Of a stretch of 64,000 nucleotides of DNA, positions 35,296 to 49,828 are shown one piece after another; the stretch's first letter is position 1, and every line of letters starts with the position of its first letter. The stretch is from Evansella cellulosilytica DSM 2522 (GTDB taxonomy: Bacteria; Bacillota; Bacilli; Bacillales; Salisediminibacteriaceae): positions 3,720,001-3,784,000 of the forward strand of contig NC_014829.1 in the NCBI RefSeq assembly GCF_000177235.2. Direction: 5' to 3'. The notes under the pieces are model-generated. The model ran no database searches. It had not been told where the DNA came from and saw only the letters and a program-made list of their open reading frames with translations. Position numbers and translations under genes: made by a program.

Positions 35296-35396
35296 CGTAT
35301 TGCCCCCTATTATTATTATTATAATTTCATGACAATGACTGCTTTTTTCTTGGATAATTTTTAAGTATGCCTCGCCTCCTCATCTAAACTCAATTG

Positions 35397-35445
35397 ATAA
35401 TGTTAACGTTAACATTATTGTATTTTGGAATCGTTTACATGTCAA
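35397..35445 (-). promoter_or_regulatory. Transporter promoter with overlapping LacI-type operator
   Basis: On the minus strand TTGACA (35440-35445), 17-bp spacer, TACAAT (35417-35422). A perfect 22-bp palindrome with core TGTTAACGTTAACA covers 35397-35418, overlapping the -10 and start site, so binding would block transcription. Confidence 0.88.
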
Positions 35446-35539
35446 TAGTTTTTATAATATTCATTTTCTAAATATAAAAGATACTCTAAAAGTATTGATT
35501 TATCAATGTTTTTAAGTTTATCTTTTTTTTATATTTTAA

Positions 35540-35553
35540 TGATAACGTTAACA
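35540..35553 (-). promoter_or_regulatory. Upstream auxiliary operator
   Basis: TGATAACGTTAACA, a hybrid of the two operator variants, 135 bp upstream of the main operator. The spacing allows DNA looping by a tetrameric or paired repressor (inference). Confidence 0.65.
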
Positions 35554-35670
35554 TAAATGTGAAACAATTCTCAAACTTTACTCTTATGAATGGTCTACTT
35601 CTCACATATCTATTACCTTACTAAATGAACTATGACAGAAAATATGAGATAACTAAAGGGGCTTGAAGGG

Positions 35671-35691
35671 AAAAACCACCTTGTAAGGTGG
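35671..35691 (-). terminator. Terminator of small membrane-protein gene
   Basis: CCACCTTACAAGGTGG on the minus strand followed by T5, 27 bp after the stop of the small gene. It insulates that gene from the GH30 transporter operon. Confidence 0.75.
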
Positions 35692-35717
35692 CAGTATAGG
35701 GAACAACAATATTCGTA

Positions 35718-35975
35718 TTAATGAACAATTGATTGAACTAAAAAGAGGAGACAATATTTTACCGCTAATACTACTACGATTAAACCAATGAGTTCCGTCT
35801 TTTTTATTTGTTGGAAGATCGCACCTAAAATAAGCAAAAAGAGCGGTGCAAAGATAAAAGGGTTATACACAGGAGTATTTGATTCAGCCATATTGGAAAT
35901 GCCGTAACCTAAAAATACAAAGATAAAGACAATGATAGTTGAAATTACATTTATTGCGATTTTATACTTTAGCAA
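35718..35975 (-). CDS. Small integral membrane protein
   Basis: 85 residues from a TTG at 35975 that follows GGGGGGG by a good distance; an in-frame ATG at 36008 would place the same G-run inside the gene. Three membrane helices are predicted: IAINVISTIIVFIFVFL, FIFAPLFLLILGAIF and LIGLIVVVLAVKYCLLFLV. There is no catalytic motif. It stands alone with its own terminator between the sugar operon and ssrA. I do not recognise a family. Confidence 0.65.
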   Translation of the reverse strand: MLKYKIAINVISTIIVFIFVFLGYGISNMAESNTPVYNPFIFAPLFLLILGAIFQQIKKTELIGLIVVVLAVKYCLLFLVQSIVH

Positions 35976-36214
35976 AAAATCCCCCCCTAACAAAGCACAT
36001 ATTACCATATGCAGTAGGACTTTTTACTTGATTTAACAGATTTTTTAAATTTTGAAATAAAAATAAAACATAAACTATTAAAGACAGTTGATGTGGAATT
36101 TTCTAATGACATCTTTTTTTTACTTGTCTTTAAAATTTATGCAACATAAAACAACTAATTATTTGTGATGAAGCCTATCAAAAAAGGTCATAAATCTAAA
36201 TAATTTAATAAAAA

Positions 36215-36245
36215 TAAAAAAACCACCATAAGCTATGTATGGTGG
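36215..36245 (-). terminator. ssrA terminator
   Basis: CCACCATACATAGCTTATGG plus TGG forms a stem overlapping the tmRNA 3' end, followed by T7 on the minus strand. Confidence 0.8.
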
Positions 36246-36604
36246 AGACGGTGGGAATCGAACCCACGTCCAAGAGTAACGCAACTTAAGCGTCTACGAG
36301 CGTAGTTAGTTTATTAGCATTTCGCTAACACTTCAGCCAACTAACAGGCTTCCGTGTAGCTAGCCCGATTGATCTCTTCCTCTTGTCCTCAGGCGGTGGA
36401 CGCAAGGCGTATCCCACTTAGAGTGAGTCCCTGATCCTTCACATGGGCGATGAAGGGAGGAACCGCAATTATGCTAGCTTACGCTGCAAATGCGAAATTG
36501 TCTTCTTGTTTGCCAACTATAGGCGTTGAGCGTTTTATACGAGGACACTCAGCTCGGCTCGCAACTTAAGCACGACCTACCCCTGTCGAATCCAGAACGT
36601 CCCC
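36240..36604 (-). ncRNA. ssrA: Transfer-messenger RNA (tmRNA)
   Basis: The tRNA-like ends pair: 5' GGGGACGTTCTGGATTCGAC and 3' GGTTCGATTCCCACCGTCTC plus CACCA. The message part reads GGC AAA CAA GAA GAC AAT TTC GCA TTT GCA GCG TAA, giving the tag GKQEDNFAFAA after the tRNA-charged Ala. The ending FAFAA departs slightly from the usual LAA but keeps the ClpXP-recognised AA. It is located next to smpB as in other Bacilli. Confidence 0.95.
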
Positions 36605-36753
36605 AAGATAAAAAAATCGGAGAATCGTTACGGATAGAATAGATCACTCTTAAATGCTATTCAGTTGTTTCCTTAACGGTATAATGAGTATAACATATTT
36701 GATGCTAAGTTCAAATGGTAACGTCCACCAAGGATGGAAACTCCATTTTAGTA

Positions 36754-37221
36754 TTAGCGTCCTAACTGGCTATCCTTAAATGCACGTTGAATTTCTCTTT
36801 TTGCATCCTTTTTCTTCAAATCTTCACGCTTATCGTATTTCTTTTTCCCTTTTCCAAGGCCTAATAGCGTTTTTGCAAAACCATTTTTAATATAGATTTT
36901 CAAAGGAACAAGTGTATATCCTTTTTCTCTCGTAAGGCCGATAAGCTTGTCAATTTCCTTTTTATGCATGAGAAGCTTACGTGTTCTAACAGGGTCATGA
37001 TTATAGCGGTTTCCCTGCTCATAAGGGCTTATGTGCATATTGTGTAACCATACCTCGCCATTGCTTACTCTTGCAAAGGAATCTTTCAGGTTTCCTCTCC
37101 CGTTACGGAGCGACTTGATCTCCGTTCCGGTTAACACCATTCCAGCTTCATATGTTTCCTCAATATGGTAATCATGTCTTGCTTTTTTGTTTTGGGCAAT
37201 TAATTTTCCTTCTGTTGCCAT
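36754..37221 (-). CDS. smpB: SsrA-binding protein
   Basis: 155 residues, standard length. It carries [20 protein letters not shown] near the start, SGTEIK-like [16 protein letters not shown], and the basic C-terminal tail [20 protein letters not shown] that folds in the ribosomal mRNA channel. It delivers charged tmRNA to stalled ribosomes. Its gene lies between rnr and ssrA, the usual trans-translation neighbourhood. A hairpin (37346-37377) separates it from rnr, so it may have its own promoter. Confidence 0.97.
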   Translation of the reverse strand: MATEGKLIAQNKKARHDYHIEETYEAGMVLTGTEIKSLRNGRGNLKDSFARVSNGEVWLHNMHISPYEQGNRYNHDPVRTRKLLMHKKEIDKLIGLTREKGYTLVPLKIYIKNGFAKTLLGLGKGKKKYDKREDLKKKDAKREIQRAFKDSQLGR

Positions 37222-37345
37222 ATTGAATACATCCTCTCCATCTCGCTCGTTCCTATATCATACCAAAATAAGGGATGCGCTTCAATTTTTTGCTTGTTTA
37301 GCTTTCTATATAATGGAGCGGACTCAAAAGGATTATTTTTGAAGG

Positions 37346-37377
37346 CACTGAAAAAGTTACTCTGTACTTTTTCAGTG
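37346..37377 (-). terminator. rnr terminator, family-2 repeat ends
   Basis: CACTGAAAAAGT/ACTTTTTCAGTG hairpin, the same arms as the repeats at 11514-11578 and 25359-25394. It lies in the 262-bp gap between rnr and smpB; I see nothing else there. Confidence 0.75.
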
Positions 37378-37483
37378 ACCTCCTAAATTTACCTTATCAG
37401 TCCCTCCCTTTTACTTCTACAATAAAAAGTTTCCTTTGTATCCATGGCGAGAAATAAGTATTCGCTCTCAAAAGAAATCAACA

Positions 37484-39862
37484 TTACTTCCGCTTCTTTT
37501 TCCCTTTCTTCCTTTTACTCGCTGGGGCGTTTTCAAAGAACTTTTTCTTCTTTTTCTTTTTTCCGCCATTTCCAGATCCGCCACCATTGCCACCAGTTGC
37601 TTGGCCTTGTCCCTTTTTACGACGACCCTTTTTAGCGTCACCATCTTTTTCACTACCTGGACCTTTCTTCTTACGTGTTGGGCGAATTCCACCTTCAATG
37701 ACACGTGGACGATCTTGGCGACGTTCCTTACGTGGTTTCATGCCTACAACTTCAAAGTCAATGATACGTTCATCTACATTAACGTTAATCAATCGCACTT
37801 CGATTTCATCGCCGATTCGAAAGACATTCCCTGTTCTTTCCCCAATCATAGCATATTGTTTTTCATCATAATGGTAGTAGTCGTCTGTCAAATAGCTCAC
37901 GTGTACAAGACCTTCGATCGTATTTGGTAGCTCCACAAAAATACCGAAGTTTGTTACACCGCTAATCATACCATCATATTCTTCGCCTATCTTGTCAGCC
38001 ATATATTGAACTTTTTTCAGTTCGTCTGTTTCTCGACTAGCATCCTCCGCACGGCGTTCCATTTCCGAAGAATGCTTAGCAATTTCATATAGCTTTTCAT
38101 TCCATTTTTCTATCGTTTTATCGTCTGTTTTTCCTTCAATTAAATACGTACGAATCAATCGATGTACGATTAAATCTGGATAGCGGCGAATTGGTGATGT
38201 AAAGTGTGTATAAAAATCGGCTGATAAACCGAAGTGACCTACATTTTCAGGGTCATATTTTGCTTGCCTCATTGAGCGCAGCATTACAGTACTGATGACA
38301 GCCTCTTCTGGCTCACCTTTTACTTGATCTAAAAGCTCTTGGAGTGCTCGTGGATGAACTGTATTTGCAGCTCCTTTCACGACATAACCAAAGTTCGTAA
38401 TAAATTCTAAAAACTTGTTCAGCTTTTCTTCATCAGGGTCTTCATGAATACGGTACATGAATGGAACCTTCATCCAATGGAAATGCTCAGCGATTGTTTC
38501 GTTTGCCGCAAGCATGAACTCTTCAATTAACCGTTCGGCTACAGAGCGTTCTCGCATAACTACGTCTGTAGGTGTACCATCTTCATCGACGAGTACCTTT
38601 GCTTCCTTAAAATCAAAGTCGATTGCTCCGCGAGCCATTCTTTTATTTCGAAGAATTTCCGCAAGCTCTTCCATCCCTTTGAAAAATGGTATAAGTGACT
38701 CGTAGCGCTTCGATACCTCTTCGTCTTCCTCTTGTAATATTTTCCGAACGTCTGTATAAGTCATACGTTCAGTCGTGTTAATGACACTCTGGAAAATCTC
38801 ATGATTCACAAGCTCTCCATTTGGAGAAAACTCCATATTACATGATAGTGTTAGACGGTCAACCTGTGGATTTAATGAACAAATTCCATTTGATAGCCTA
38901 TGTGGTATCATCGGAATCACTCGATCCACTAAATAACAACTCGTTGCACGTTCAGCAGCCTCTTTATCAATAGGTGAGTTTTCCTTTACGTAATACGATA
39001 CATCTGCAATATGTACGCCTAGCAGATAGTTACCGTTTTCTAGTTTTTTCACTTGAACGGCATCATCTAAGTCTTTCGCATCAGCACCATCTATGGTCAC
39101 AATTGTTTCATCACGTAAATCACGACGGTTTTCTAGCTCTGATGGATCAATCTCATTCGGAACTGAATTTGCGTGATCTAAAGTCTCTTGGTCAAATTCG
39201 CCTGGAAGTCCATGCTTGTAAATAACAGACAAAATATCGACACCAGGATCATTTTTATGCCCTAGCACTTCAAGTACATGCCCTTCAGCACTCATTCGTC
39301 CTTCAGGGTACTTGACGATTTCAACGAGTACTTTGTGGCCGTCGACAGCGCCCCCTTCAGATCCTTTTGGGATAAAAATATCGTTTGGTATGCGCTTATC
39401 ATCTGGGACAACAAAACCATAATGCTTGTCGTCTACGTATGTCCCAACTGTTCTTGTTGTTCCTCTTTCTAAAATACGGATAATTGCCCCTTCAGGTTTT
39501 TCCCCTGTAGAGCCAGTGTGTAATCTTACGAGCACTTTATCCTTGTTCATTGCACCGTTCATTTCTGCACTAGCAATGTATACATCATCGTGCTCGACTT
39601 CTGTTTTAACAAATGCAAAGCCTTTCGGATGCATAATTACTTCTCCACGCAGTAGATTCATCTTATCGGGTATGCCGTACCGATTACTTCTCGTTCGTAC
39701 AAGCTCCCCTTCTTCTTCTAATTCGTTTAAAAGCTTTACAAACTCTTTAAACTGACTTGAGTCAGATAACCCTAGCGCCTCTTCAATATCTTTAATCGCA
39801 AGTGGTTTTACTGCCTCTTCTTTCATAAAAGTCAGTAGTCGTTCTTTCGTCATTTCACTCAT
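37484..39862 (-). CDS. rnr: Ribonuclease R
   Basis: 792 residues. An N-terminal winged helix (about 1-60) and cold-shock domains are followed by the RNB catalytic domain ([11 protein letters not shown] near residue 262 with the metal-binding Asp cluster), an S1 domain (about 628-705), and a lysine/glycine-rich tail of about 85 residues. It is a 3'-5' exoribonuclease that degrades structured RNA and works with tmRNA/SmpB in clearing nonstop mRNA. The long basic tail resembles that used in E. coli for tmRNA recruitment. It lies 24 bp after est in the secG-est-rnr order known from Bacillus. Confidence 0.96.
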   Translation of the reverse strand: MSEMTKERLLTFMKEEAVKPLAIKDIEEALGLSDSSQFKEFVKLLNELEEEGELVRTRSNRYGIPDKMNLLRGEVIMHPKGFAFVKTEVEHDDVYIASAEMNGAMNKDKVLVRLHTGSTGEKPEGAIIRILERGTTRTVGTYVDDKHYGFVVPDDKRIPNDIFIPKGSEGGAVDGHKVLVEIVKYPEGRMSAEGHVLEVLGHKNDPGVDILSVIYKHGLPGEFDQETLDHANSVPNEIDPSELENRRDLRDETIVTIDGADAKDLDDAVQVKKLENGNYLLGVHIADVSYYVKENSPIDKEAAERATSCYLVDRVIPMIPHRLSNGICSLNPQVDRLTLSCNMEFSPNGELVNHEIFQSVINTTERMTYTDVRKILQEEDEEVSKRYESLIPFFKGMEELAEILRNKRMARGAIDFDFKEAKVLVDEDGTPTDVVMRERSVAERLIEEFMLAANETIAEHFHWMKVPFMYRIHEDPDEEKLNKFLEFITNFGYVVKGAANTVHPRALQELLDQVKGEPEEAVISTVMLRSMRQAKYDPENVGHFGLSADFYTHFTSPIRRYPDLIVHRLIRTYLIEGKTDDKTIEKWNEKLYEIAKHSSEMERRAEDASRETDELKKVQYMADKIGEEYDGMISGVTNFGIFVELPNTIEGLVHVSYLTDDYYHYDEKQYAMIGERTGNVFRIGDEIEVRLINVNVDERIIDFEVVGMKPRKERRQDRPRVIEGGIRPTRKKKGPGSEKDGDAKKGRRKKGQGQATGGNGGGSGNGGKKKKKKKFFENAPASKRKKGKKKRK

Positions 39863-39886
39863 TTTATCGCTCCTTTCCTAGGGCGT

Positions 39887-40642
39887 TTATACACTCCAAT
39901 CTAGTCTTTCAAGAAAAGCGTACACATCTTCGTGTAACTGATCCTTCTCCTTATCTAACGTAATAACATGCCCTGAGTTTTCATACCATTTTATCTCTTT
40001 TTCATCAGATTGAATTTCCTCATAGATGATATTTGCGCTATTTGTATCAATCATGTGATCATTTCGAGCTTGAACAACAAGGGTCGGTGCGTAAATCATA
40101 TCAACATTGCTACGGACATCCTCATTATTTTTCCGCATAGATTGTAGTAGCTGTTGTAATTCTGGCCCGTCGAAGTTATCCATTTCCTCTTCGATTTGTG
40201 CTTTTTCCTTCTTCTCATGCTCCTTATACTTTTTTGCATATTCCAACACACCTGTATGTAATCGATCAAGGCTCTTTTGGATCGAAATTGGTGCACACAT
40301 TGGTATTATGCCCTTTACTGGTAGTGTGTACCCTACTTTAAGAGAAAATACACCACCGAGAGAAAGTCCACCAACAGCAATCTCCTCGTAGCCAAGGTCT
40401 TTTAAATGCTGATAGCCTTTTTGAACATCTTCCCACCAGTCTGCTGGAGAATAATGCAGTAGTTCTTCTGGTGGCACCGCGTGTCCTTTATATTGAGGTG
40501 CATGAGACGTATATCCTTTTTTCTCCAAAAATCTTCCTAGCATTCTTACATCTGCTGAATTCCCTGTAAATCCATGTAACAATAGTACTGCTCTCTTCCC
40601 TGCTTCAAATGTAAACGGCTTTGGCTGTGTAATTTTCATCAT
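39887..40642 (-). CDS. est: Carboxylesterase (Est30/YvaK-like)
   Basis: 251 residues. Alpha/beta hydrolase fold with VLLHGFTGN oxyanion region and nucleophile elbow GGLSLGG (Ser about 94), a late Asp in QARNDHMID and catalytic His in NSGHVITLD. No signal peptide. It is homologous to the Geobacillus Est30 esterase for short acyl chains. It lies between rnr and a frame-disrupted second hydrolase with similar sequence. Confidence 0.93.
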   Translation of the reverse strand: MMKITQPKPFTFEAGKRAVLLLHGFTGNSADVRMLGRFLEKKGYTSHAPQYKGHAVPPEELLHYSPADWWEDVQKGYQHLKDLGYEEIAVGGLSLGGVFSLKVGYTLPVKGIIPMCAPISIQKSLDRLHTGVLEYAKKYKEHEKKEKAQIEEEMDNFDGPELQQLLQSMRKNNEDVRSNVDMIYAPTLVVQARNDHMIDTNSANIIYEEIQSDEKEIKWYENSGHVITLDKEKDQLHEDVYAFLERLDWSV

Positions 40643-40666
40643 CTATCAAATACTCCTTTATTACGT

Positions 40667-41348
40667 TCAACTTAAAAATGCGTCGATCCGTATTAGTAAT
40701 TTATCTTTTTCTTGTCCAAACCAAATATAATGCTTTGCGTTCGGAAAATAATAAAGTCTTTTTTCCTCTGATTGAATTTGGTTATAAATAAACTGTGCAC
40801 TCTTTTTTGGAGGAACTAAGCCATCGTTCTCCCCTTGAATAATTAATGTCGGTGTTTTAATATTTTTAAGATGCCGTCTTAATTGACGAACCATAATAGA
40901 AAACTCTTTAGTAGCTATTAAAGGCGTTTCCTTCACCTTTTGTCGGTAAAACTGATAAAGCTTGTCGTCCGACAATTCTCCTCGGAGACCCTCTAAAAAC
41001 CAGCCCGTTATATCTTTTACGATTTGTCTTGGATTGATATAATACGCTGCAGCACTTAAAAGTACGAGTTTATGAATTGGATACTTTGTCGCAATGTAAC
41101 TGGCAATCATTCCTCCCATTGAAAAACCAATAACATATACTTTTTCACACCGCTTCAATAGCTCTTCCACAGCAACTGTCGCGGCATAAATCCAATGCTT
41201 ATGTTACTCCTCTTAACCCTTCCTTGGACCCATGCCCGGGAAAAGTAGGTGAATAAACTAGCCAATGCTTTTTTGCAAAATAAGAGGTAATAGCTTCTAT
41301 TTCCTTCGGTGTCCCTGCAAAGCCGTGTAAGCATAAGCATCCAATCAT
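40667..41348 (-). pseudogene. Frameshifted alpha/beta hydrolase paralogue of Est
   Basis: Reading from ATG 41348 gives MIGCLCLHGFAGTPKEIEAI through FPGHGSKEGLRGVT and then TAA near 41205. The next frame continues with KHWIYAATVAVEELL and runs through the intact nucleophile elbow GFSMGG (Ser), IIQGENDGLVPP and NAKHYIWFG to the stop. Joining the two gives an ordinary hydrolase of about 227 residues. A loss of two bases, for example in an ACACAT repeat, at about 41205 would explain the break. It is either a recent pseudogene, a phase-variable gene or a sequencing error. Confidence 0.8.
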
Positions 41349-41483
41349 ATTATGACCACTCTCACTTTTGGAATTCTATATTCTATTCTCATCTTATTGA
41401 AAAGCCCTTTATTCTGTCACTTATTATGCTCATATGTAAACAAACATTTTTAGCGCCCGCGATATGTAAAATAAATGTAAATG

Positions 41484-41610
41484 TTGATGTAGGGATGCGC
41501 TGAATGAATCAAATGTCAATGTTGATGTGTCAGATGCTGAATGAATCAACTCAATGTCAATGTCAATGTCAATGTCAATGTGACAGTATGCTGAATGAAT
41601 CAAATGTAAA
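41484..41610. repeat. Short interspersed repeats with hexanucleotide run
   Basis: GCTGAATGAATCAA occurs three times (near 41500, 41536 and 41590), with TCAATG repeated five times in tandem (41551-41580) and related AATGTnAATGTtGATG pieces between. This is simple-sequence intergenic DNA between the frameshifted hydrolase and secG. Confidence 0.8.
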
Positions 41611-41611
41611 A

Positions 41612-41636
41612 AGCAGTAGGCATGAGGCCTACTGCT
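41612..41636 (-). terminator. secG terminator
   Basis: AGCAGTAGG/CCTACTGCT stem, followed on the minus strand by TTTTTACATTTG. It is 15 bp beyond the secG stop. Confidence 0.8.
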
Positions 41637-41650
41637 TGAGAATGCTATCT

Positions 41651-41881
41651 TTACATATAGAATGCAACAACTACTGTTAAAATGAAAAATAACACACCTA
41701 AAACAACAGTTGCTTTATTTAAAACGGCTTCTAATCCTCTTGCTTTTTGTTTCCCAACAATCTGTTCAGCTCCACCAGAGATAGCTCCAGATAAACCTGC
41801 GCTACGACCAGATTGTAAAACAACAACAGTAATTAATAAAATAGATACGATTACAAGTAACGTTGATGCAAAAATTTGCAA
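41651..41881 (-). CDS. secG: Preprotein translocase subunit SecG
   Basis: 76 residues with two membrane helices (about 2-22 and 52-74) joined by the conserved loop [20 protein letters not shown]. It is an accessory subunit of the SecYEG channel. The gene order secG-est-rnr-smpB-ssrA is conserved in Bacillus. A 91-bp tandem repeat array lies directly upstream, between eno and secG. Confidence 0.96.
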   Translation of the reverse strand: MQIFASTLLVIVSILLITVVVLQSGRSAGLSGAISGGAEQIVGKQKARGLEAVLNKATVVLGVLFFILTVVVAFYM

Positions 41882-42020
41882 GCTCTACACCTCCAAGAGA
41901 CAGTAAAATCTTCTTAAAATATACCATGAAAACGTGGACAAAGCAATATGGTATATTATTGTATCTTTAGGTGATAGTTTTAGTAGATTTGTTTTTATAG
42001 ATATGAAAGTGGGATTCGGG

Positions 42021-43534
42021 GAGGGTGGTGGTCCCGGGTTCGTTCTAACCCAGGTTTCTTTACCTCACCTTCAAACGCGCTCATTCTCTTGTTTTCTCGC
42101 TTTTTGAAGGTGAGAATTTTGAACCCGGGTTCGCTCTAACCCGGGTTACTTCTCCTCACCTTCAAACGCGCTCATTCTCTCGTTTTCTCGCTTTCTGAAG
42201 GTGAGAATTTTGAACCCGGGTTCGCTCTAACCCGGGTTACTTCTCCCCACCTTCAAACGCGCTCATTCTCTCGTTTTCTCTCGTTTTGAAGGTGAGAATT
42301 TTGAACCCGGGTTCACTTTAACCCGGGTTTCTTTACCCCACCTTCAAACGCGCTCATTCTCTCGTTTTCTCGCTTTTTGAAGGTGAGAATTTTGAACCCG
42401 GGTTCGTTCTAACCCGGGTTTCTTTACCTCACCTTCAAACGCGCTCATTCTCTCGTTTCCTCTCGTTTTGAAGGTGAGAATTTTGAACCCGGGTTCACTC
42501 TAACCCGGGTTACTTTACCCACCTTCAAACGCGCTCATTCTCTCGTTTTCTCGCTTTTTGAAGGTGAGAATTTTGATCCCGGGTTCGTTCTAACCCGGGT
42601 TACTTTACCTCACCTTCAAACGCGCTCATTCTCTCGTTTTCTCGCTTTTTGAAGGTGAGAATTTTGATCCCGGGTTCACTCTAACCCAGGTTACTTTACC
42701 TCACCTTCAAACGCGCTCATTCTCTCGTTTTCTCTCGTTTTGAAGGTGAGAATTTTGAACCCGGGTTCACTCTAACCCGGGTTTCTTTACCTCACCTTCA
42801 AACGCGCTCATTCTCTCGTTTCCTCTCGTTTTGAAGGTGAGAATTTTGATCCCGGGTTCGTTCTAACCCGGGTTACTTCTCCCCACCTTCAAACGCGCTC
42901 ATTCTCTCGTTTTCTCTCGTTTTGAAGGTGAGAATTTTGAACCCGGGTTCGTTCTAACCCGGGTTACTTCTCCCCACCTTCAAACGCGCTCATTCTCTCG
43001 TTTTCTCGCTTTTTGAAGGTGGGAATTTTGAACCCGGGTTCGTTCTAACCCGGGTTTCTTTACCTCACCTTCAAACGCGCTCATTCTCTCGTTTTCTCTC
43101 GTTTTGAAGGTGAGAATTTTGAACCCGGGTTCGTTCTAACCCGGGTTACTTCTCCCCACCTTCAAACGCGCTCATTCTCTCGTTTTCTCGCTTTTTGAAG
43201 GTGAGAATTTTGATCCCGGGTTCGTTCTAACCCGGGTTTCTTTACCCCACCTTCAAACGCGCTCATTCTCTCGTTTTCTCGCTTTTTGAAGGTGAGAATT
43301 TTGAACCCGGGTTCGTTCTAACCCGGGTTACTTTACCTCACCTTCAAACGCGTTCATTCTCTCGTTTTCTCTCGTTTTGAAGGTGAGAATTTTGAACCCG
43401 GGTTCGCTCTAACCCGGGTTACTTTACCCCACCTTCAAACGCGCTCATTCTCTCGTTTTCTCGCTTTTTGAAGGTGAGAATTTTGAACCCGGGTTCACTT
43501 TAACCCGGGTTACTTCTCCTCACCTTCCAGAATT
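42021..43534. repeat. 91-bp tandem repeat array, about 16.6 units
   Basis: GAACCCGGG or a variant (GATCCCGGG, GGTCCCGGG) starts units at 42030, 42121, 42212, 42303, 42394, 42485, then 42575 (one 90-bp step) and at 91-bp steps to 43485. Each unit has two inverted repeats: AACCCGGGTT around a short loop, and CACCTTCAAA...TTTTGAAGGTG around an AT/C-rich loop. Units vary at two coordinated spots (TCTCGCTTTTTG or TCTCTCGTTTTG; GTTCGT, GTTCAC or GTTCGC). It fills most of the 1760-bp gap between eno and secG; no gene is inside. Confidence 0.97.
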
Positions 43535-43641
43535 CCAGTAACTCTGTAGCTACAACATTCAAAGTTTATAAAGATTATATGTAAAAAAATGACTCCAAAG
43601 GGTTAATATCACCCTTTGAAGTCACCATAAACAATTAATAA

Positions 43642-44931
<1,290 letters not shown>

Positions 44932-45004
44932 TTAAAACACTCCTTTTTTATAGAAAACTAATTTCATTTGTGAAGTAAGTATACTAGCACTTTTCCACAT
45001 TTAC

Positions 45005-47324
<2,320 letters not shown>

Positions 47325-48509
47325 TTATCTATCGTTTAATGCAGCAACGCCTGGAAGTACTTTCCCTTCCATAAACTCTAACGATGCGCCTCCACCAGTA
47401 GAAATGTGGTCCATATTTTCTGCAAAGCCAAACTTTTCAACAGCAGCAGCAGAGTCGCCTCCACCAATGACAGTGTAAGCATCATTTGCATCTGCAAGTG
47501 CTTTAGCAACAGAAATTGTTCCGTTAGCGAAAGGCTCTAGCTCAAATACACCCATTGGACCATTCCAGATCACTAGTTTCGAGTTTAAAATAACATCACG
47601 GTATGCATCGATTGTTTTTGGTCCGATATCTAGCGCTTCCCAATCAGATGGGATGCTATCAATATCTACCACTTGTGTTGTTGCATCTGCACCGAAATCA
47701 TCGGCAACAATCGCATCTAAAGGCATATAAAATTTCACGCCTTTTTCTTTTGCTTTATCCATGAACTGTTTCGCTAAATCAATTTTATCTTCCTCTAATA
47801 ATGATTTACCAACTTCATGTCCAAGCGCTTTTACAAATGTGTAAGCTAATCCACCGCCGATAATAAGGTTATCAACGTTGTCTAATAGATTATCAATAAC
47901 ACCAATCTTATCTTTTACTTTCGCTCCACCAATAATGGCTGTAAATGGGCGCTCTGGGTTAGAAAGTGCTTTACCTAAAACTTCAAGCTCCTTCTCCATT
48001 AAGAATCCGCCTACAGCTGGTAGGTGTTGTGCAATCCCTTCCGTAGAAGCATGTGCACGGTGAGCAGCACCAAATGCATCATTTACATAAACATCCGCTA
48101 ATGCTGCAAGCTCTTTTGCTAGCTCAGGATCGTTCTTCTCTTCCCCAGCTTCAAAACGTACGTTTTCAAGTAAAAGAACATCTCCTTCAGCAAGATTGCT
48201 GATAGCTTCCTTAGGCTCATCACCATAAACAGTGTCTGTTTTCACTACAGTTTTTCCTAATAAATCACTTAAACGCTTTGCTACAGCATCTAAACGGAGT
48301 TCTTCAACAACTTCACCTTTTGGTCTACCTAAGTGACTAGCTAAAATCACTTTCGCACCTTGTTCAGCTAAATGCTGGATAGTAGGTAATGCTGCACGGA
48401 TTCTCGTATCATCTGTCACTGCACCGTCACTCATAGGTACGTTGAAATCAACACGACAGAATACGCGTTTTCCTTTAACATCAATGTCTCTCACTGATTT
48501 TTTATTCAT
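47325..48509 (-). CDS. pgk: Phosphoglycerate kinase
   Basis: 394 residues from the ATG at 48509, which follows GAGGGGGC; an in-frame ATG at 48542 would overlap that site. Signature [11 protein letters not shown], nucleotide-binding [11 protein letters not shown] and C-terminal [13 protein letters not shown] are all present. It makes ATP from 1,3-bisphosphoglycerate. Separated from gapA by a terminator-like hairpin (48578-48607). Confidence 0.98.
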   Translation of the reverse strand: MNKKSVRDIDVKGKRVFCRVDFNVPMSDGAVTDDTRIRAALPTIQHLAEQGAKVILASHLGRPKGEVVEELRLDAVAKRLSDLLGKTVVKTDTVYGDEPKEAISNLAEGDVLLLENVRFEAGEEKNDPELAKELAALADVYVNDAFGAAHRAHASTEGIAQHLPAVGGFLMEKELEVLGKALSNPERPFTAIIGGAKVKDKIGVIDNLLDNVDNLIIGGGLAYTFVKALGHEVGKSLLEEDKIDLAKQFMDKAKEKGVKFYMPLDAIVADDFGADATTQVVDIDSIPSDWEALDIGPKTIDAYRDVILNSKLVIWNGPMGVFELEPFANGTISVAKALADANDAYTVIGGGDSAAAVEKFGFAENMDHISTGGGASLEFMEGKVLPGVAALNDR

Positions 48510-48577
48510 CGTAAATGCCCCCTCTTCAAATGTGCTAAACACGCTTGTTTAGTTTGGAACAAATTTCGCATATAAAA

Positions 48578-48607
48578 GAGGAGAACAGGACACGTCGCTG
48601 TCTCCTC
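48578..48607 (-). terminator. Intercistronic hairpin between gapA and pgk
   Basis: GAGGAGAC...TTCTCCTC stem followed on the minus strand by TTTTATATG. It allows gapA mRNA to be produced in excess of the lower operon, as known for the Bacillus gapA operon (inference for this genome). Confidence 0.75.
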
Positions 48608-48686
48608 CCTTTTAACTATTTAGTCATACACAAAAGGGATCTATGAAAGAGTGTCCAATCGTCTAATAGACTTAAGGACGTTACTC

Positions 48687-49736
<1,050 letters not shown>

Positions 49737-49828
49737 TCAAAGGGATAATAGTTTTACCCCTTGAATAAAAGTTTCTTCATAGGGATCGTTGTCCTATTTA
49801 ATATGTTTCCTTATTTCTACAAAATAAA

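Noticed and set aside
35440-35445. TTGACA near GTTAAC sites taken as a separate sigma-54 promoter
   Set aside because: No GG-N10-GC pattern; it pairs well with TACAAT as a SigA promoter.
36009-36214. AT-rich stretch between the small membrane gene and ssrA
   Set aside because: No ORF with start signals and no clear structure beyond the ssrA terminator.
37436-37930. Plus-strand ORFs opposite the rnr tail
   Set aside because: Antisense shadow of the lysine-rich codons of RNase R.
41155-41340. 61-residue ORF upstream of the truncated hydrolase
   Set aside because: It is an out-of-frame reading of the frameshifted hydrolase; the correct frame starts at 41348.
42021-43534. Possible CRISPR array
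   Set aside because: Units are complete 91-bp copies without unique spacers, and no cas genes are near.
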